Position numbers and translations under genes: made by a program. The notes under the pieces were generated by a model. The model saw nothing but the letters and a program-made list of their open reading frames with translations, made no database searches and was not told the DNA's origin. From Rhinopomastus cyanomelas (Eukaryota; Chordata; Aves; Bucerotiformes; Rhinopomastidae), in assembly GCA_013400115.1 (NCBI GenBank), contig VXBP01008597.1, forward strand, positions 248,001-312,000: 64,000 bases of DNA. Direction: 5' to 3'. Of the stretch, positions 49,924-62,597 are shown piece by piece (the stretch's first letter is position 1; the number at the start of each line of letters is the position of its first letter).

Positions 49924-52900
49924 GTACTTGAGTGAGTGAGTGATTGCCCACTAATCCCTCTGCTGGGCTCCGGGGCCCTGCTCTGCAGGCATACAGGGTG
50001 AAGGGAGTAGGGATATGCTGATGGTGACGTGATGGTGCATCTCCTTGTGGGTGTGGAGGCGTGCATGGGGGCTGTAAAGCTTTGTGTGGTCCTCACAGCC
50101 ATAGCAGCTCCTGTCATGTGGGAGAGACCTGTTGCATTAGAGGCAGAGGAAATACAACCCTTGACTATATTCCTTTGAGAGTAAAGTCCTCTTCCCTGTT
50201 AACCTATGTGCATCTCATAATGGACCAGCTCCCCGCCCAAGGTACTGGCACATTGAATATATCCCTGTCCCCACGGGCCGAGCTGGCACCTTTGGGAATA
50301 AACAGGGACAGAGACTTTTTAAAAGCACAAATAATCTCTAAATGCTGAAGGTGATTATTTCTTTATTAATCTACTTCCTAGAGCAGAGCACGTCCTGTTC
50401 CCCAGCAAGTGGGACACAGCTTTAGGGCTGCTGCGGGGTGACTTCCCACCGCTGCGGTGGCAGTGCACTGGTGCAGAGCAGCCACACTATTGAACCCTTC
50501 ACTTTCCCCAACCTTTCCAAACTTGATGTGTCCAAAACACCTGTTGAGAACAGTCCTTGGGTCACCTTATCTCTAAAGCACAGTGAGGGATTGTTTGGGA
50601 AGAGTGCTAGGCAGTGCCAAACTATCCAACAGATCAGTCCAGTCACCCAGGCAACCTCTCAGACACAGCTGACTTTACTCATACAGACGTCTCCACTACC
50701 TGTTAACTGTGCTGCTGGACCTGGAGAAAAACCTTATTCAACCTGATTTGCTTCTTGTCAGACCCTTTGGAGAAGTAGCCTCAGCAAAAGGAGAGGCAAA
50801 CCAAACTTATGTCTCACATTAACCTTACTGCTACACTCAGAAAATCCTTCAAGAGTTCCCTCTAAGCTGGGTAAAGGGCATTGCTGCCTGCAGGATTTAA
50901 GTCTGGCGTAACTGGAATTGATCGGAGCACTTTCCTTTAATTCAGGGTATTGGAACCTGTGACACCTGTCACATGAGAATCTACTCATCTACATTTTCTT
51001 GACCCTGTGGTGGCATATTCAGGGCCAGACTGGCACTCCTGTTAAAGACTGCCTTGCGCCTGCCTCCCACCAGGTACTGGCAGGCTGGACTGAAGGCAGC
51101 ATTACAGATTAAAAGGGTGTGATGCAGAGCAGATGCCTGAGTAGACCTGAACTGTCATGGGTAACAAATAAGGGGAAAAAAGCATCTTTCCACAGCATCA
51201 AGTAGTATTTGTACTGCTCTGAGTTGCAGCCAGCAACTTTCTTCCTGAATATCTGAGTATATTAAAAAAAAAACACCTATCCTCTTCCTTTGCTTTCTAA
51301 TGACTGATCTCTGCCCTCTGCACCCACCCTGTACCTTTCGTGTTCCACTTCTGCTGTACAGTAGCCGCTCAAATTGCAGGCTGCAACTGCAAGGTGTAGT
51401 CTCCAGGTAAAGCCACTGGAATGCCCCATGTGCTTCCTGTAGGATCACAAAAAAACAATTTGAGGCTTGCAGGGCCTTCAGTAGTGACACTGGGGCCAGG
51501 CAGCCTTTTCGAAGGTGTCATCAGCAGGGACTTTTTGACTCTGAACACTTAATGTCTCCCCTTCTCCCCCAGCACCATGCACGGCTCTGTCCCCACCCCG
51601 CTACGGATACTACTATGTGGACAGAGGCTCGGGCGTCTCCTTGGGCTCAGTCCTCGTGTACTGGTGCCAGGAGGGGTACCAGCTGGTGGGCAGCGAGAGG
51701 CTTTTGTGCCTGCACCGGGAGAGTGCTTCATCCTGGAGCCACCCTCCACCCCACTGCCAGGGTAAGGAGCCTGCTGGCATGCCCCAGCCCCTCTGCCTAC
51801 TTACAGGGTCTCAACAGGGTGCAGGTGATGGCCACCCAGTTCTGCAAAAGTATTTAATAAGCTGCATAAAGCAGAGGTTTACCAAAGGGTAAACCTCTTT
51901 GGAGGTTCCTTCCAACCCAGGTGATTCTAAGATTCTCTTAGAATCTTAGATCTGTTTAAAAAGCCGCTCATAAAGGCCAAATTTGAACATAAAGGGCTTC
52001 AGCTACAGGACATCCCTGAAGGTGCTTCAGATCAGAAGCACCCAGCAGTAAAGCAATTGACCTCAATCCAGAGCTGTGAAACCTGGGGCACACGTGGCTT
52101 TTGTTTTTAAAAGCCAGCTCAGCAAAATAAGAGCCATGAACCTTGGGGCAATAGGTCACAGGTACACTTGCTATAAAACATTTGTTAGTAACTCGGGTCT
52201 TCTCAGCCCAGAAAGGGCAGGTGGTGCCTATGGGCACAACACCCCACAGCTGGGGGTTTGGAGCTAGATGATCTTCAAGGTCCCTTCCAACATAAACCAT
52301 GATTCTACAAACTGGTTTGAGGCAAAAACCAAGCCAAAGCAAAAATTCCAGACTTTAAATGACAGCTTGGGATCTCCAAAATAAAGGGGATTTAGACAGT
52401 TTTAAATGAAAAAAAATCTCTTGTTCTCTTTGAAACAAAAAGCAAATCTCTCTACTTTCAGAAGCCTTAATCTGGTCATTTTGCAAGTGTCATGAGGTTG
52501 GGTTTTTTGAGTTTGTGTATTTTGTTACTTTGAAAGCCTGAACAACCAACTTTTGCAGGAATTAGCAAATTCTTTCATAATATTGCCCCTGGTCTGCTCC
52601 AGCAGCTGCCCCACAGCCCTCAGCCACTGGGTCCCGTGTTGCAGTGGCTGCTTCACTGCTCAGCGGAGTTGTTATACTGGCACTGTCCATCTCCTTTGCC
52701 GTCTGCTGCTGGCGGGAAAGAACACGAAGAAGATGCGAAGGGTGAGTACGGAGGTGATTGGGGAAGATGGGTTTGGCTATGGGAGCTGCTGAAGCTGAAG
52801 AAGTTGCTGAAGAAGTTTAGGTCAGGTATTAGGCAAAACTTTTTTATTGAAAGGAGGCTCAGGGGTGACCTTATCGCTGTCTATAACTATCTGAAAGGTG

Positions 52901-54400
52901 GTTGTAGTCAAGCAGGGGTCAGTCTTTTCTCCCTGGCCACTGGAGACAAGACAAGAGGTCATGGATCAGAAGGGGGGTTGTTAGCAGATCAAGAGAGGTT
53001 CTTCTCCCCCTCTACTCTGCTCTGGTGAGACCACACCTGGAGTATTGTGTCCAGTTCTGAGCCCCTCAGTTCAAGAAGGACACAGAGCTGCTGGAGGGAG
53101 TCCAGCGTAGACCAACAAAGATGATGAAGGAAGTAGAACACCTCCCTTATGAGGAGAGGCTGAGGGAGCTGGGTCTCTTTAGCTTGGAAAAGAGGAGACT
53201 GAGGGGTGACTTCATTAATGTTTATGAATTTGTGAGGGGTGGGTGTCAGGAGGATGGAGCCAGGCTCTTCTCAATGTCATCTAGTGATAGGACAAGGGGC
53301 AGTGGGTGTAAGCTGGAACATAGGAGGTTCCATATTAATATGAGAAGGCACTTCTTCCCAGTGAGGGTGATGGAGCACTGGAACAGGCTTCCCGGGGGGT
53401 TGTGGAGTCTCCTTCACTGGAGACGTTTAAGACCCGCCTGGATGTGTTCCTGTGTGGCTTGGTCTAGGTGATTGTGCTGTGGCAGCAGGATTGGACTAGA
53501 TGACCTTTCAAGGTCTCTTCCGATCCCTAATGACTCTATGATTCTATGATACAAACAAGGCAAACCTTTCTGAGGAGGAAGGGGTAAATGAAAAGAACCA
53601 GACCACAAAGCACAAAGGAAACATTTGCATGGGTATCTCTCTCTCCACCTTGCAGACAGCAGTACAGAAGGAAAGTCAGAGGAGGATGGAAACGTGACCT
53701 TTCCACCCCTGAGAGGGGAAGGAACGCTTTTGGGAGACTGAAGCACCACCACCGGCGTGATTACCACCTCTCAGCGCTCTCCAGCTCCGTATTCCCCGGG
53801 GCATTTGCAGGCTGCAATAACCTGTCTTTCCAAAGGTACCGCTCAGCTCCTGCATGGGCACCATCCTCCACAAAGCTCCTCAAGCAGGGGCAAGAACTGC
53901 CCCAGACCACTTAAAGGGAGGAGTAACCACACGCAAAAGCCCATGTTGCACAGATGATCCTGTGCCTCACCCTCTTACAAGGTCCCAACCCGGCACCTAG
54001 CAGCAACAAAACAAACCCCTGCATTCACTCTTTTTCCAGGTTTATGTGAGCCAGAGAACCAAGAGATCCCAGCCTCAGCATTACCTGGGTAGCAGGTTGG
54101 CTCGCATCAGCACTGCAGCCCCCTCTTACTACCTGCTCTCTCTCTCTTGCTTGTAACAGGAGCTCTGAGAACCTGCCAAAGCCACCCCTGCAGACCTGGC
54201 ACCATGAGGCAGAGGACTTGCCCCAGCTGGTGTTACAGCCCAGCAGAGCACCCATCAGCACCCTGCCCAGCCAGCCCTCCCACAACATTCTGCTGCCTAC
54301 CATGCCCTGCTGTGCTGACCTCCCTGCAGACCTGCTCCCTCTCTACTACAGAAGCTATGAGGAACAGAAGCTCTTCAGCCAGTTAGGGAGGCCTCTTTGA
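49746..54400 (+). CDS. SUSD3-like type I membrane protein with one sushi domain, five exons
   Basis: Predicted 308-residue cell-surface protein. Exons 49746-49923, 51573-51761, 52603-52741, 53656-53835 and 54160-54400 all have AG/GT borders and compatible phases. Order: signal peptide (about 1-25); sequons N50 and N57; sushi/CCP domain with Cys 62, 91, 105, 121 and Trp 114; a short stalk; one membrane helix (about 135-158, RVAVAASLLSGVVILALSIS); a basic stop-transfer RERTRRR; and a tail with a KHHHRRDYHL patch and a tyrosine-rich end LPLYYRSYEEQKLF. Closest relative recognised is SUSD3: RGSGVSLGSVLVYWC and YQLVGSERLLC, the VAV-AS start of the membrane helix, and a sequon just before the first Cys all have counterparts there. 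Human SUSD3 (255 residues) is on another chromosome (9q22), so this may be a paralogue. Function unknown; SUSD3 has been tied to oestrogen-dependent cell adhesion and migration. Confidence 0.8.
51573..51761 (+). CDS. SUSD3-like gene, coding exon 2 (sushi domain)
   Basis: A complete CCP/sushi module with four Cys in one exon, phase 1 at both ends, as is usual for such modules. Acceptor CCCCCAG, donor GTAAGG. Confidence 0.88.
51895..51945 (+). repeat. CR1 LINE tail fragment
   Basis: 'ggttccttccaacccaggtg' followed by 'attctaagattct'; about 50 bases. Confidence 0.65.
52240..52312 (+). repeat. CR1 LINE tail fragment
   Basis: 'ttggagctagatgatcttc', 'aaggtcccttccaacataaa', 'ccatgattctaca'. Confidence 0.8.
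52603..52741 (+). CDS. SUSD3-like gene, coding exon 3 (membrane helix)
   Basis: Stalk AAAPQPSATGS, helix, CCW boundary and basic RERTRRR. Acceptor CTCCAG, donor GTGAGT. Confidence 0.85.
52815..52975 (+). repeat. Older CR1 fragment, scrambled order
   Basis: 'ggctcaggggtgaccttatc' and 'ctataactatctgaaaggtg' are ORF2-end sequences, preceded by 'gtattaggcaaaactttttt', which normally lies further 3' in CR1. It is broken off by the next, younger CR1. Confidence 0.75.
52976..53552 (+). repeat. CR1 LINE, about 575 bp
   Basis: Younger subfamily with an ORF2 C-terminal stretch open at 53121-53471 (HRRFHINMRRHFFPVRVMEH) and a full 3' end. Intron 3 of the SUSD3-like gene. Confidence 0.93.
53656..53835 (+). 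CDS. SUSD3-like gene, coding exon 4
   Basis: Cytoplasmic segment QQYRRKVRGGWKRDLSTPER, then the His-rich LKHHHRRDYHLSALSSS and CNNLSFQ. Acceptor TTGCAG, donor GTACCG. Confidence 0.82.
54160..54400 (+). CDS. SUSD3-like gene, coding exon 5 (last)
   Basis: Pro/Ser-rich tail SSENLPKPPLQTWHHEAED, ending YYRSYEEQKLFSQLGRPL before TGA. Acceptor TAACAG. Confidence 0.82.
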
Positions 54401-55723
54401 AAATTTAAGCTGCCATTCAACTTTTTTTCTTTTTCTCTTCTCATAATTTCCTTGAAGCTCTGCAGAGCTCAGGAAAGAATTTCACATGAGCCAATTACTG
54501 CAGCTTGGTTCTCACCCAGAGAAAAGTTAACTCTTCATGTTAAAAGGCTTTTTTGATGGAATCCCTTCATTTCCCCTGCCCCTCCCCAAGCCCAGAAGTG
54601 CACATTTGAAATGAGACCTCCTGCACTACAAGGTTCTTCACTGATCCTTTGGGTGAGATGCACAAAGCCAAGCCTGAGCAGCTCCTGCTTAACCTACAGG
54701 CTGAGCATGTGCAGAGTTCCAGGTTTTAAACAGCAGCCTGCTTTTCTGTTCGGGGAGCTTTTAACAGCCGAAAGTGAAGACAGCCAGTTACCAGGAGCAA
54801 GGAATCTGTGTCATTAGGTAATTGGGAGCGTTTACAACTCATTGCACTTGAATGCGGGCCAAGATTTAAAGGGGTTTTTGTTGTTGTTCAAAACCCACCA
54901 CGTACCTCCCACTTCTACAGACACTCTTAGACTTGCAAGAGGCAGAGACCAGTGTGCAAAAACAGCCAGCCAAGAGGAAAACACCGATTTCTCTTTAAAA
55001 CAAAGGACCAGCATGTTTGAAGAAAAACCAGACCAAACCAACCCAAAACAAAACAATCCCAAACCATAAACCCTTTCAGGGTTTTACACCCTTCCTACCC
55101 TGTGTTAGAAAGTCACATCAGGCTTATCAGGACTAAGTGCTACCATTTGCCTTCAGAAAGCAATGACACCCATATTTCTGTCCAGGACGCCCTGTGTAGA
55201 AATAGAGGGATGTGTGCCAGGCAGCACACACAGAGCCTGGCCAAGCAGCTTCTGGACACCTTGTCCCCCATTTGCACTGCAGGACAGATGAATCCCTGCG
55301 CAGCTTGCCCTATGCACTTCAGACACACAGGGCTTGCTGAGCAACATGGCATCACACAAGAACAGAGGCCTTTCTCTGGAGGAGTTACAGGGTTAGTCAG
55401 AAGAGGTGCCAGCAGCCCCAAGAGCTGCTGCATGGCACAGAATAAGAACAAGCACTCAGGATGTGAACCCTCAGCATCATCTACCTTCCAGTGCTCAGGG
55501 ATGCAAACTGTGATACTCAAGAAATCCAAGGGCTAGGAGATTCATTCTGCTGACTCCATTCACACCAACATTTGCCTCACATTTCAAGGAAAGAAGCCTT
55601 AGAAGGTGGAAGGTGGCACGTTTTTGTGGTAGGGCAAGACCTACTAGCAGATGCCTGCAACCACTGCTGCTCTCCTTGGAAAGAGGACTAAGGATAATGT
55701 TTTTAATATTTCTAGTAACAGTA

Positions 55724-55729
55724 ATAAAG
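55724..55729 (+). promoter_or_regulatory. Candidate poly(A) signal for the SUSD3-like gene
   Basis: First AATAAA I see on the plus strand after the stop codon at 54398-54400; it implies a 3'UTR of about 1.3 kb. Confidence 0.5.
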
Positions 55730-56097
55730 GATTCTGTCACCACTCCACCTCCTGTGCCTTGTTTTCACAACTCCAACCTATAGGAGTCTGGTTTGGGGTC
55801 TGGGTTTGAGAGAGAAGAGAGCAGGCAGTAAAGCTTTTACAGATCCACTGCAGAAGATGACAATGCTCACAGCAGCCATTTCCCAGCAACTGCATCTTGA
55901 GAAGTAAAAGACCTTTCTTTCTCCTATGAAGACTTGAAGATCTAGAAAGGAAAGGCAAAACTCCATCTTCTCTGCTCTTCCCTTCTGCTCACACCCTAAG
56001 CCTCCCTTTGTATCCTCTTTTCTCAGCCAACTCTAACGCACTGGGAGGGAAATAATCCTGGTTCAAAGTAAACTGTTATTGTCCTCTTACAGATGCT

Positions 56098-56590
56098 CAC
56101 AAGAGCACCCAGTGCTCCTCAGTTCAAGAGGGATGTGGAGCTGCTGCAGGGAGTCCAGAGTAGGGCAACGAGGATGACAAAGGAAGAGGAGCACCTCCCT
56201 TATGAGGAGAGGCTGAGGGAGCTGGGCCTCTAACTTAGAGGACACTGAGGGGTGACCTTATGTCTATAAACACATGAAGGGTGGGTGTCAGGAGGATGGA
56301 GCCAGGCTCTTCTCAATGCCATCTAGTGATAGGGCAAGGGGCAATTGTGTAAGCTGGAACACAGGAGGTTCCACATCAATATGAGAAGGAACTTCTTCCC
56401 AGTGAAGGTGACAGAGCACTGGAACAGGCTGCCCAGGGGGGTTGTGGAGTCTCCCTCACTGGAGATGGTTAAGACCCACCTGGATGTGTTCCTGTGTGGC
56501 TTGGTCTAGGTGATCCTGCCGTGGCAGGGAGATTGGACTAGATGATCTTTGGATCCAATCCCTAATGATTCCATGAGTCTATGATTCTAA
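56098..56590 (+). repeat. CR1 LINE, about 490 bp
   Basis: 'gttcaagagggatgtggagc', 'aggttccacatcaatatgag', 'ggcagggagattggactag', 'gagtctatgattctaag'. Younger subfamily. Confidence 0.93.
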
Positions 56591-59500
56591 GACCACCCAG
56601 ACTGCCCGTAGAAAAGGTGCTCTGCCTGCAGACACACCAACCATGGATTTGGAAACAGCACTACGGGTGCTTTGGGCTCTCAAGAGTACAATGGTGCCAT
56701 ATCCATGGACTATGCTTCCATTTGTCCTACTTAAATAGGTTTTATGACTGGGAAGTCAGCCCAACACCTGCCCTGGAGCAGAGCTGCTCAATTTCTTGTT
56801 CATGTAGGAATGGGTTGTCTTAAGAGATTAAATCGGAGTGGGGGGGGTTCTTCCTCTGTTCCTCTCCCTTGTCATGGCTTGAGGTTTTAAACTAAAACCT
56901 CACTACCATTTCCCTTCTCTCCAAAGATTTTTGCTCAAAGAAAGTGCAATTGGACACAAACAGTGCTTGCTGTTCCTTGGAGCCAAGTGAGGCTTTAAAA
57001 CCAGAAGTGGGACTTTTTTGCTACACGAGGTTAGAGACCGACAGCTGCATTCTCTGCAAGCTGAAGTGACGCACGCTTCAATAGAAAACTCTTTACCCAA
57101 GCATGTCTAGAAAGCCCCCGATTCTCAAGTGTCAACACAAAAAAGTTGCATTTTTAATAAAGACCTGACAGAGAGGTCTGCATTCAGCAAGCCATCGCCT
57201 TCAAATGAGGGCTTCATACAAGTGATATTAAAAAAGTTATTTACTTGACGAAATTGAAAAGTTTGCTTGGGGTAACGTTTTCCTGACTTCTCTGTGTGTG
57301 CAGAGTTCGGCTTGTACCACAAAAATCTAATCCCAAATGCTTGTCAGACTTAGACAAGTTCCTCCAGTGACGAGGAGCACAGCCAGGTCTTTCTCAAAAG
57401 TCATCCGAAGTCTCCAGAGGACCGAAACCAACAGAAGAAATACCAGCAGGAAGCCCAACTCTACCGTAAGTTTCCCCATCAATGCATTTGCCTCAGTTCC
57501 TTTTCACTTCGGGCCAGCAGGGCAAAGAGCTGAGTTAAGGCTGTGAAGAGCCACATTCAGCACTACCCTAGGAAGGCACCACTGGGGTGAGGCAGCAAGG
57601 AGCATCATTTGCATCGATTTGCAAAAGAGGAAGGAGTAGGAAGGTAACTACATAGAGGCTCTAAGTAATTTGTAACTGGGAAAACACAAACCTCAAGCCT
57701 ATAATCCCACATGCTCTCACCACATTTCCTCAATGGTACCTGGTGGAGCCACTATCTACCCAATTACTCTTCACCCAAGCAGCACACAAGGTACTGCTCT
57801 CCCCACCACTTCCTCCCTGCTAAGGACCAAAAAACTCCAGCTCTCTCTACTCTAGGGAAAGGGGTTTCCATCTATGTAAGATCCTCTCATCCCCACAGAG
57901 CTGAAGCCTGAAGCTCCAAGAGGTTTAGTTGCAAGGTTTTTGTGCAACACCAAATGCACATCTCACATTTCCACTGGGGTTTTTTTTCCACTTATCTACA
58001 TGCAACATCCAACAGAGAGGTAGGTCCTGGAAGTGGAGGAAACTATATGAATAAGGATGGAGATAGCTACAAGGTCAGCTCACGACTGATTCTGTCCTAG
58101 GCAAACAGCACAGTCGCTTTCTGCTCAGCATCTGAACACGGACATGAAAACACCCTGTCTGATGGGGTGGGGGGTTGTGTTTAAGCAGGATTTTAAGTTA
58201 CAGACTCCACAGTGGAAACCTCATGCTCACCTAGAAAACTCCTAGAAAACTGAAAGTCTTTGACGAAGCTCAGTGTACCAGCCTCCTTCAGCTGGTGGCA
58301 TCAATGGAAGAGATTTCAAAACCTCCCTGAAGATCTGGGCAAGGTTAATACTGGGACCTGTAACACTGAAGTCCTAAAGAACTGAACCTCCAAAAAGATA
58401 CTCATCATGATCCTGAAAAGAATAGCCACCTCTCACTAGTACAAGCTTTCTAGGCTAGTAAGTTGTTGTGCTGCTAGGAAGACAAGAGAACTGACCAAGT
58501 CCCATTCTGTTTCCAAGCATCTCTGAAGCCTTGAGGTATCTGTCAAACGTTTAAGTGTGGGAACTGGGGCAAAGAGTAATTTAGCCAGATTTCACAGGAG
58601 AGAGCAACAGTAACTGTGCAATGACTGTATCCTTCTGAAAGACTCCATCTATCTCGTCTGTGCGCAGCTGGTCCCCTCATGACTACCACTGGTCAGGCAG
58701 ACCACTCTCATCACCTTTTGATCAACAGCTTTGCTACACTGTTTTCCCCCACAGTGACACCACCTCTCTGCAGATGACTCCCACACCTACAACCACTACA
58801 TCAGACCAACTTCATCAGCAAAATGACTAAAAGAAATCTGTTGCTGCCAGGTTTCCCAACTCACCTCAAACCTCTATAATGCTGTAGGTCAGACTGCTGC
58901 ACCACTTGCTCTATCTCCTTGCACTTGTACAGCAAGAACTTCATCTGGCTTCTTCCATCACAAGAGCTTTCACTTTACTACACAAACGTAGCGGCAGTAT
59001 GCCTTGGGAAATACTAACCCCAGAAAGAAAGGAAGATGAAGATCTTGCTTGTACACAGTGCCCTTTCACACAGACCAGAGCATACTGTGACCAGTTTCCT
59101 AGACTGTAGCCCAGAACTGTAACAGTACTTCACATTTTTCCTCTTTAATTTGGTTTACAGTGACAGCCATAAGCAGAAAAGGACCTGAGAGGTGTTTCCC
59201 ACCAGTGGAACCTCCCAATGTTATAAAGGAATGAAAGGATCCTAGCATTTGGGTGAAGTAGCACAAGTTCCTTTAGTTACTTCATCCATAGATGTAAAGC
59301 CAGAGGTACTCTTGATGCATGGGTTCACGTTAAAGGGCTCTTCACACTGTTTGCTCTGTACACTAATAATTGACAACACTGGCTGCTGGACTTGGGAAGA
59401 GTTCATTCCTCTCAAGAAGTACATGCAACCCCATCAGCTCAGGCTGGGGGCAAATCCAGTGTCCTAACCCTTTCAAGCACTGTGCCACCTCTGTTTCCTG

Positions 59501-62353
59501 ACACAACTCAGTCCTGAGGACAAGGTTTTATTCCACACAATAGATGTATGTGTGCTGGGGACCAACACCAAACCTGACCTCCTTGCCACCCACGGCAACT
59601 TTCACACGCCCTGAAGACAGGGATGAACAAGAATTAACTGGCTAAGTGTTCTACCATCTTTTCAAGTGTATTTTCTAAGCTCCCTTGCAAAGGTGAGGGA
59701 GGAAATTAGTGCCTGACTTCTCCTTCCAGAATACAAAATAAAGGTATTCAAGTAAAAAATCTCTGGAACAGTATGGCCAGCACTACCAAACTGTAAAAAC
59801 AACTCAAAACTCACCCAAAATGAAACCATAAAACTTAAAACCATCACAAATCCCTGCTCCAAACCTAAAAAGAAACCATTGTCAAGAAGAAAACCCAAAC
59901 ACACTGCATTTTTCTGTAAAATCCAGCACTTGCCTGCCTACAGTTAAAGCAGCATCTCAGAAAAAACCTTCTTTGGACTAGAGTGCAGCACAGAAGAAAA
60001 CTGTAACAAAAGGTTTGGAGTTGGGGAACTAGACTACAAATTTGACTTCACATCCAAAAACTGTCACGGAAGCTGGCAGTGGTGTTTTAAGTGTCGTTAG
60101 AGCAGCTGCATTAGAACAGCACATCCCTGCTCACGCTTGACCCACAAGAAGAAAACAGAGTTATAAAAAGAAGGAAAAGAACTTACTGACTTTGTGCCTT
60201 ACTTAGATTATCCTCCTTGCTATAATCAAAAGAAATATCAGTCTCTTATTAGGTATAAAGAAAACAAAAACCACAGCCAGGAGCTCTTAGTATCAGTCCA
60301 GCACTGCTGATCCCCAAATTACTACACAAACCAACATGTTTGTGACTAACAACTCCTTTCTTTCCTCAACACACACTCATATCCACTCCGGAGGATGCCT
60401 CTGGCCCATCAGCTTTCTCCAGTTTCATCACCAGACACCATCTACTACATGTACCACACGTGCCACTAGTCCTGTGTCACCTGCCTTGTAGTCAAATGTT
60501 GTTCCTCAGTGCAAGGAGGAGGTCCAAGTGTCCCTACAATGCAAACAACAACAGACCATGCACTGAGGTGATCTCGTGGGCAAAGCAGACACATGGATGC
60601 TCTGTACAGAACTTCTTGTTGCAGAAAGAGTTCATCAACTAAAACCTAAATGGAAACTAACTGAGCTACACATAGCTGAACAGAGTGACTCTGCCCCTAA
60701 CTGGGGGATGCAGGAATCAGTACCAGACAGTAAATGAACTAGGTTAATAGAGGCAGAAGCTACACCCCATACGTCAGACTGAACACTCATGTATTTTAAT
60801 GTCATACCACCACCGTTACCCACCAGGAAGTCTTTATGGTACTGCCCTCCAAGAAAAATTGTTGTATCTGCAAACTGTTCCCTGAAATCTGTTTGTCAAT
60901 GGGCCAACCACGCAAGCTGTTGTACGGCAGCTGGGAGTAAGTGTCCTTACACTTAGAATAATACCACTACTCCCTAGAGGTAGCAGGCTACAGGAACAGG
61001 TTTTTCTCAGCACATCTCAAACTGTGACAGAGATGAATCACGAACCAAAGAAGGCAACAGCTTCAGGAATTACTGTGGTACGTAGGAAGCAGTTACAGTT
61101 GCTTTGGGAGGCTTATTTTCAGTCAGGAAAAGATAAACGTTAGAAGTTAAAAAACGTCTAATAACTGGGGGAGAATAAAAACCCAACCCACTGCATCTTC
61201 ACCAGCAACTGCAGCAGACTGTTCCCATGGAGTTGCATGCACAGTGCCAAAGGCATCAACAGGAATTTCCCCGTAACACCTTCCCGACCCACAGACCCTG
61301 TGGGCAGCACTTCTACCACCTGCAGTTGCAGCAGAGGACTGGGTGACAACATTGCTCACTTTGCAGGGGAGTGGTGGCATCAGAGGGCATGCACATCCTC
61401 CCAAGAAACCATGTCACATAGTTGGTGTGCTGCAACAATGCCTGGCCAGAAACAAGAGTAAATACAGCACTATATGCCAGCACAGGCAAGAGAAGAGCAA
61501 AAAGCAGGCCACTGCCAACAACTGATGCCTTCAAAACAGGATATGGAGTCACTTTATGCAGATTCAATGTGTAGCTCCCCAGCCCAGCAATCAGTTCAGG
61601 ACTTGCTCCCATTCCCTGGACCATTAAAAGCCAGCCCCCCTTGCCCCTGCTAGGTGCTCACAGTTCAGTGGTGTGAATTCTCTTCCTTGCCCCTGCCAGC
61701 ACCAAATGTTTTAGAGAGCAGTCAGCTTTAACTACAATGCTCACAGCAGATGAGAAATCCTTCTGGCACAGGAATTTCTTGAATGTGAGGCTCTCTGCCA
61801 TCCTCACGAGCCATATAAATTCAGCATGTCAATCACAAGATTGCTGGGTATAAAGACCTCTGTCTGGAAGCATAAGAGCTGGTTGGAGGCCTTCTGTCTG
61901 TTAATAGCTCTTCATCCCCTGTTGCGCAGTGATGACAATTTAACAGCTTCAAGTGAAGGCACTGGCAAAGAGGAACTGTCACTAGAACTCTGCCACACCT
62001 TCAGACACCTACTGCATGCTATTGGTGCCAAGTGCCACACCATAAACAAGCTTCTCACGCTTCAGATTTAAAAGGATACCACCAGTAAAGGTTAGAAACA
62101 TACAGCTTCTAGCTATTGCCATGAGGAAAGACAACAGAACTCCTTTTCAAACTGGAAGGGTGTATGCTTTTTCCACATTTCAGTACAGAAGTTGCCATGC
62201 GAAACAGCATTTCCATGAAAAAACAGCTCCAGTTTAGATGAACAGGACAAAACCAGTAGTGCAATGACATCAGGTTTTACCAGATGCAGTAATTAAAAAT
62301 CCGCACTTAAAAAACACAAAAAGCAAACATGAAATCATCATCAAGTTTTCTGT

Positions 62354-62440
62354 TTTATTTAAGATTTTAGTTTTAATTCTGAAGAAAGAGGTACATTTTG
62401 TTGGTTTTAGTTTTAGCGTCAGGTTATAACCATGTTTATT
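62354..62440 (-). promoter_or_regulatory. CNOT4: Candidate CNOT4 poly(A) signals
   Basis: AATAAA on the minus strand at 62359-62354 and 62440-62435, about 1 kb downstream of the CNOT4 stop. Mammalian CNOT4 can use longer 3'UTRs, so neither need be the only site. Confidence 0.4.
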
Positions 62441-62597
62441 TATCTGTTTTGTTTTTCCTGTCTTTTCAATACTGCACAAACGTCCAGAAACTACAGGGTT
62501 AAGTAAAAGCTGCAGGCAGAGGAGGTCAGAGGTTGCTCCTGATGGTGATCATGTGGCCCCAATGCAGTGCTATCCCAGAGTGCCCCAACCAGGTGAA

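Noticed and set aside
57337..57546. A basic, Arg-rich frame of 69 codons
   Set aside because: No family resemblance, no splice or start context, and no supporting neighbour; treated as chance.
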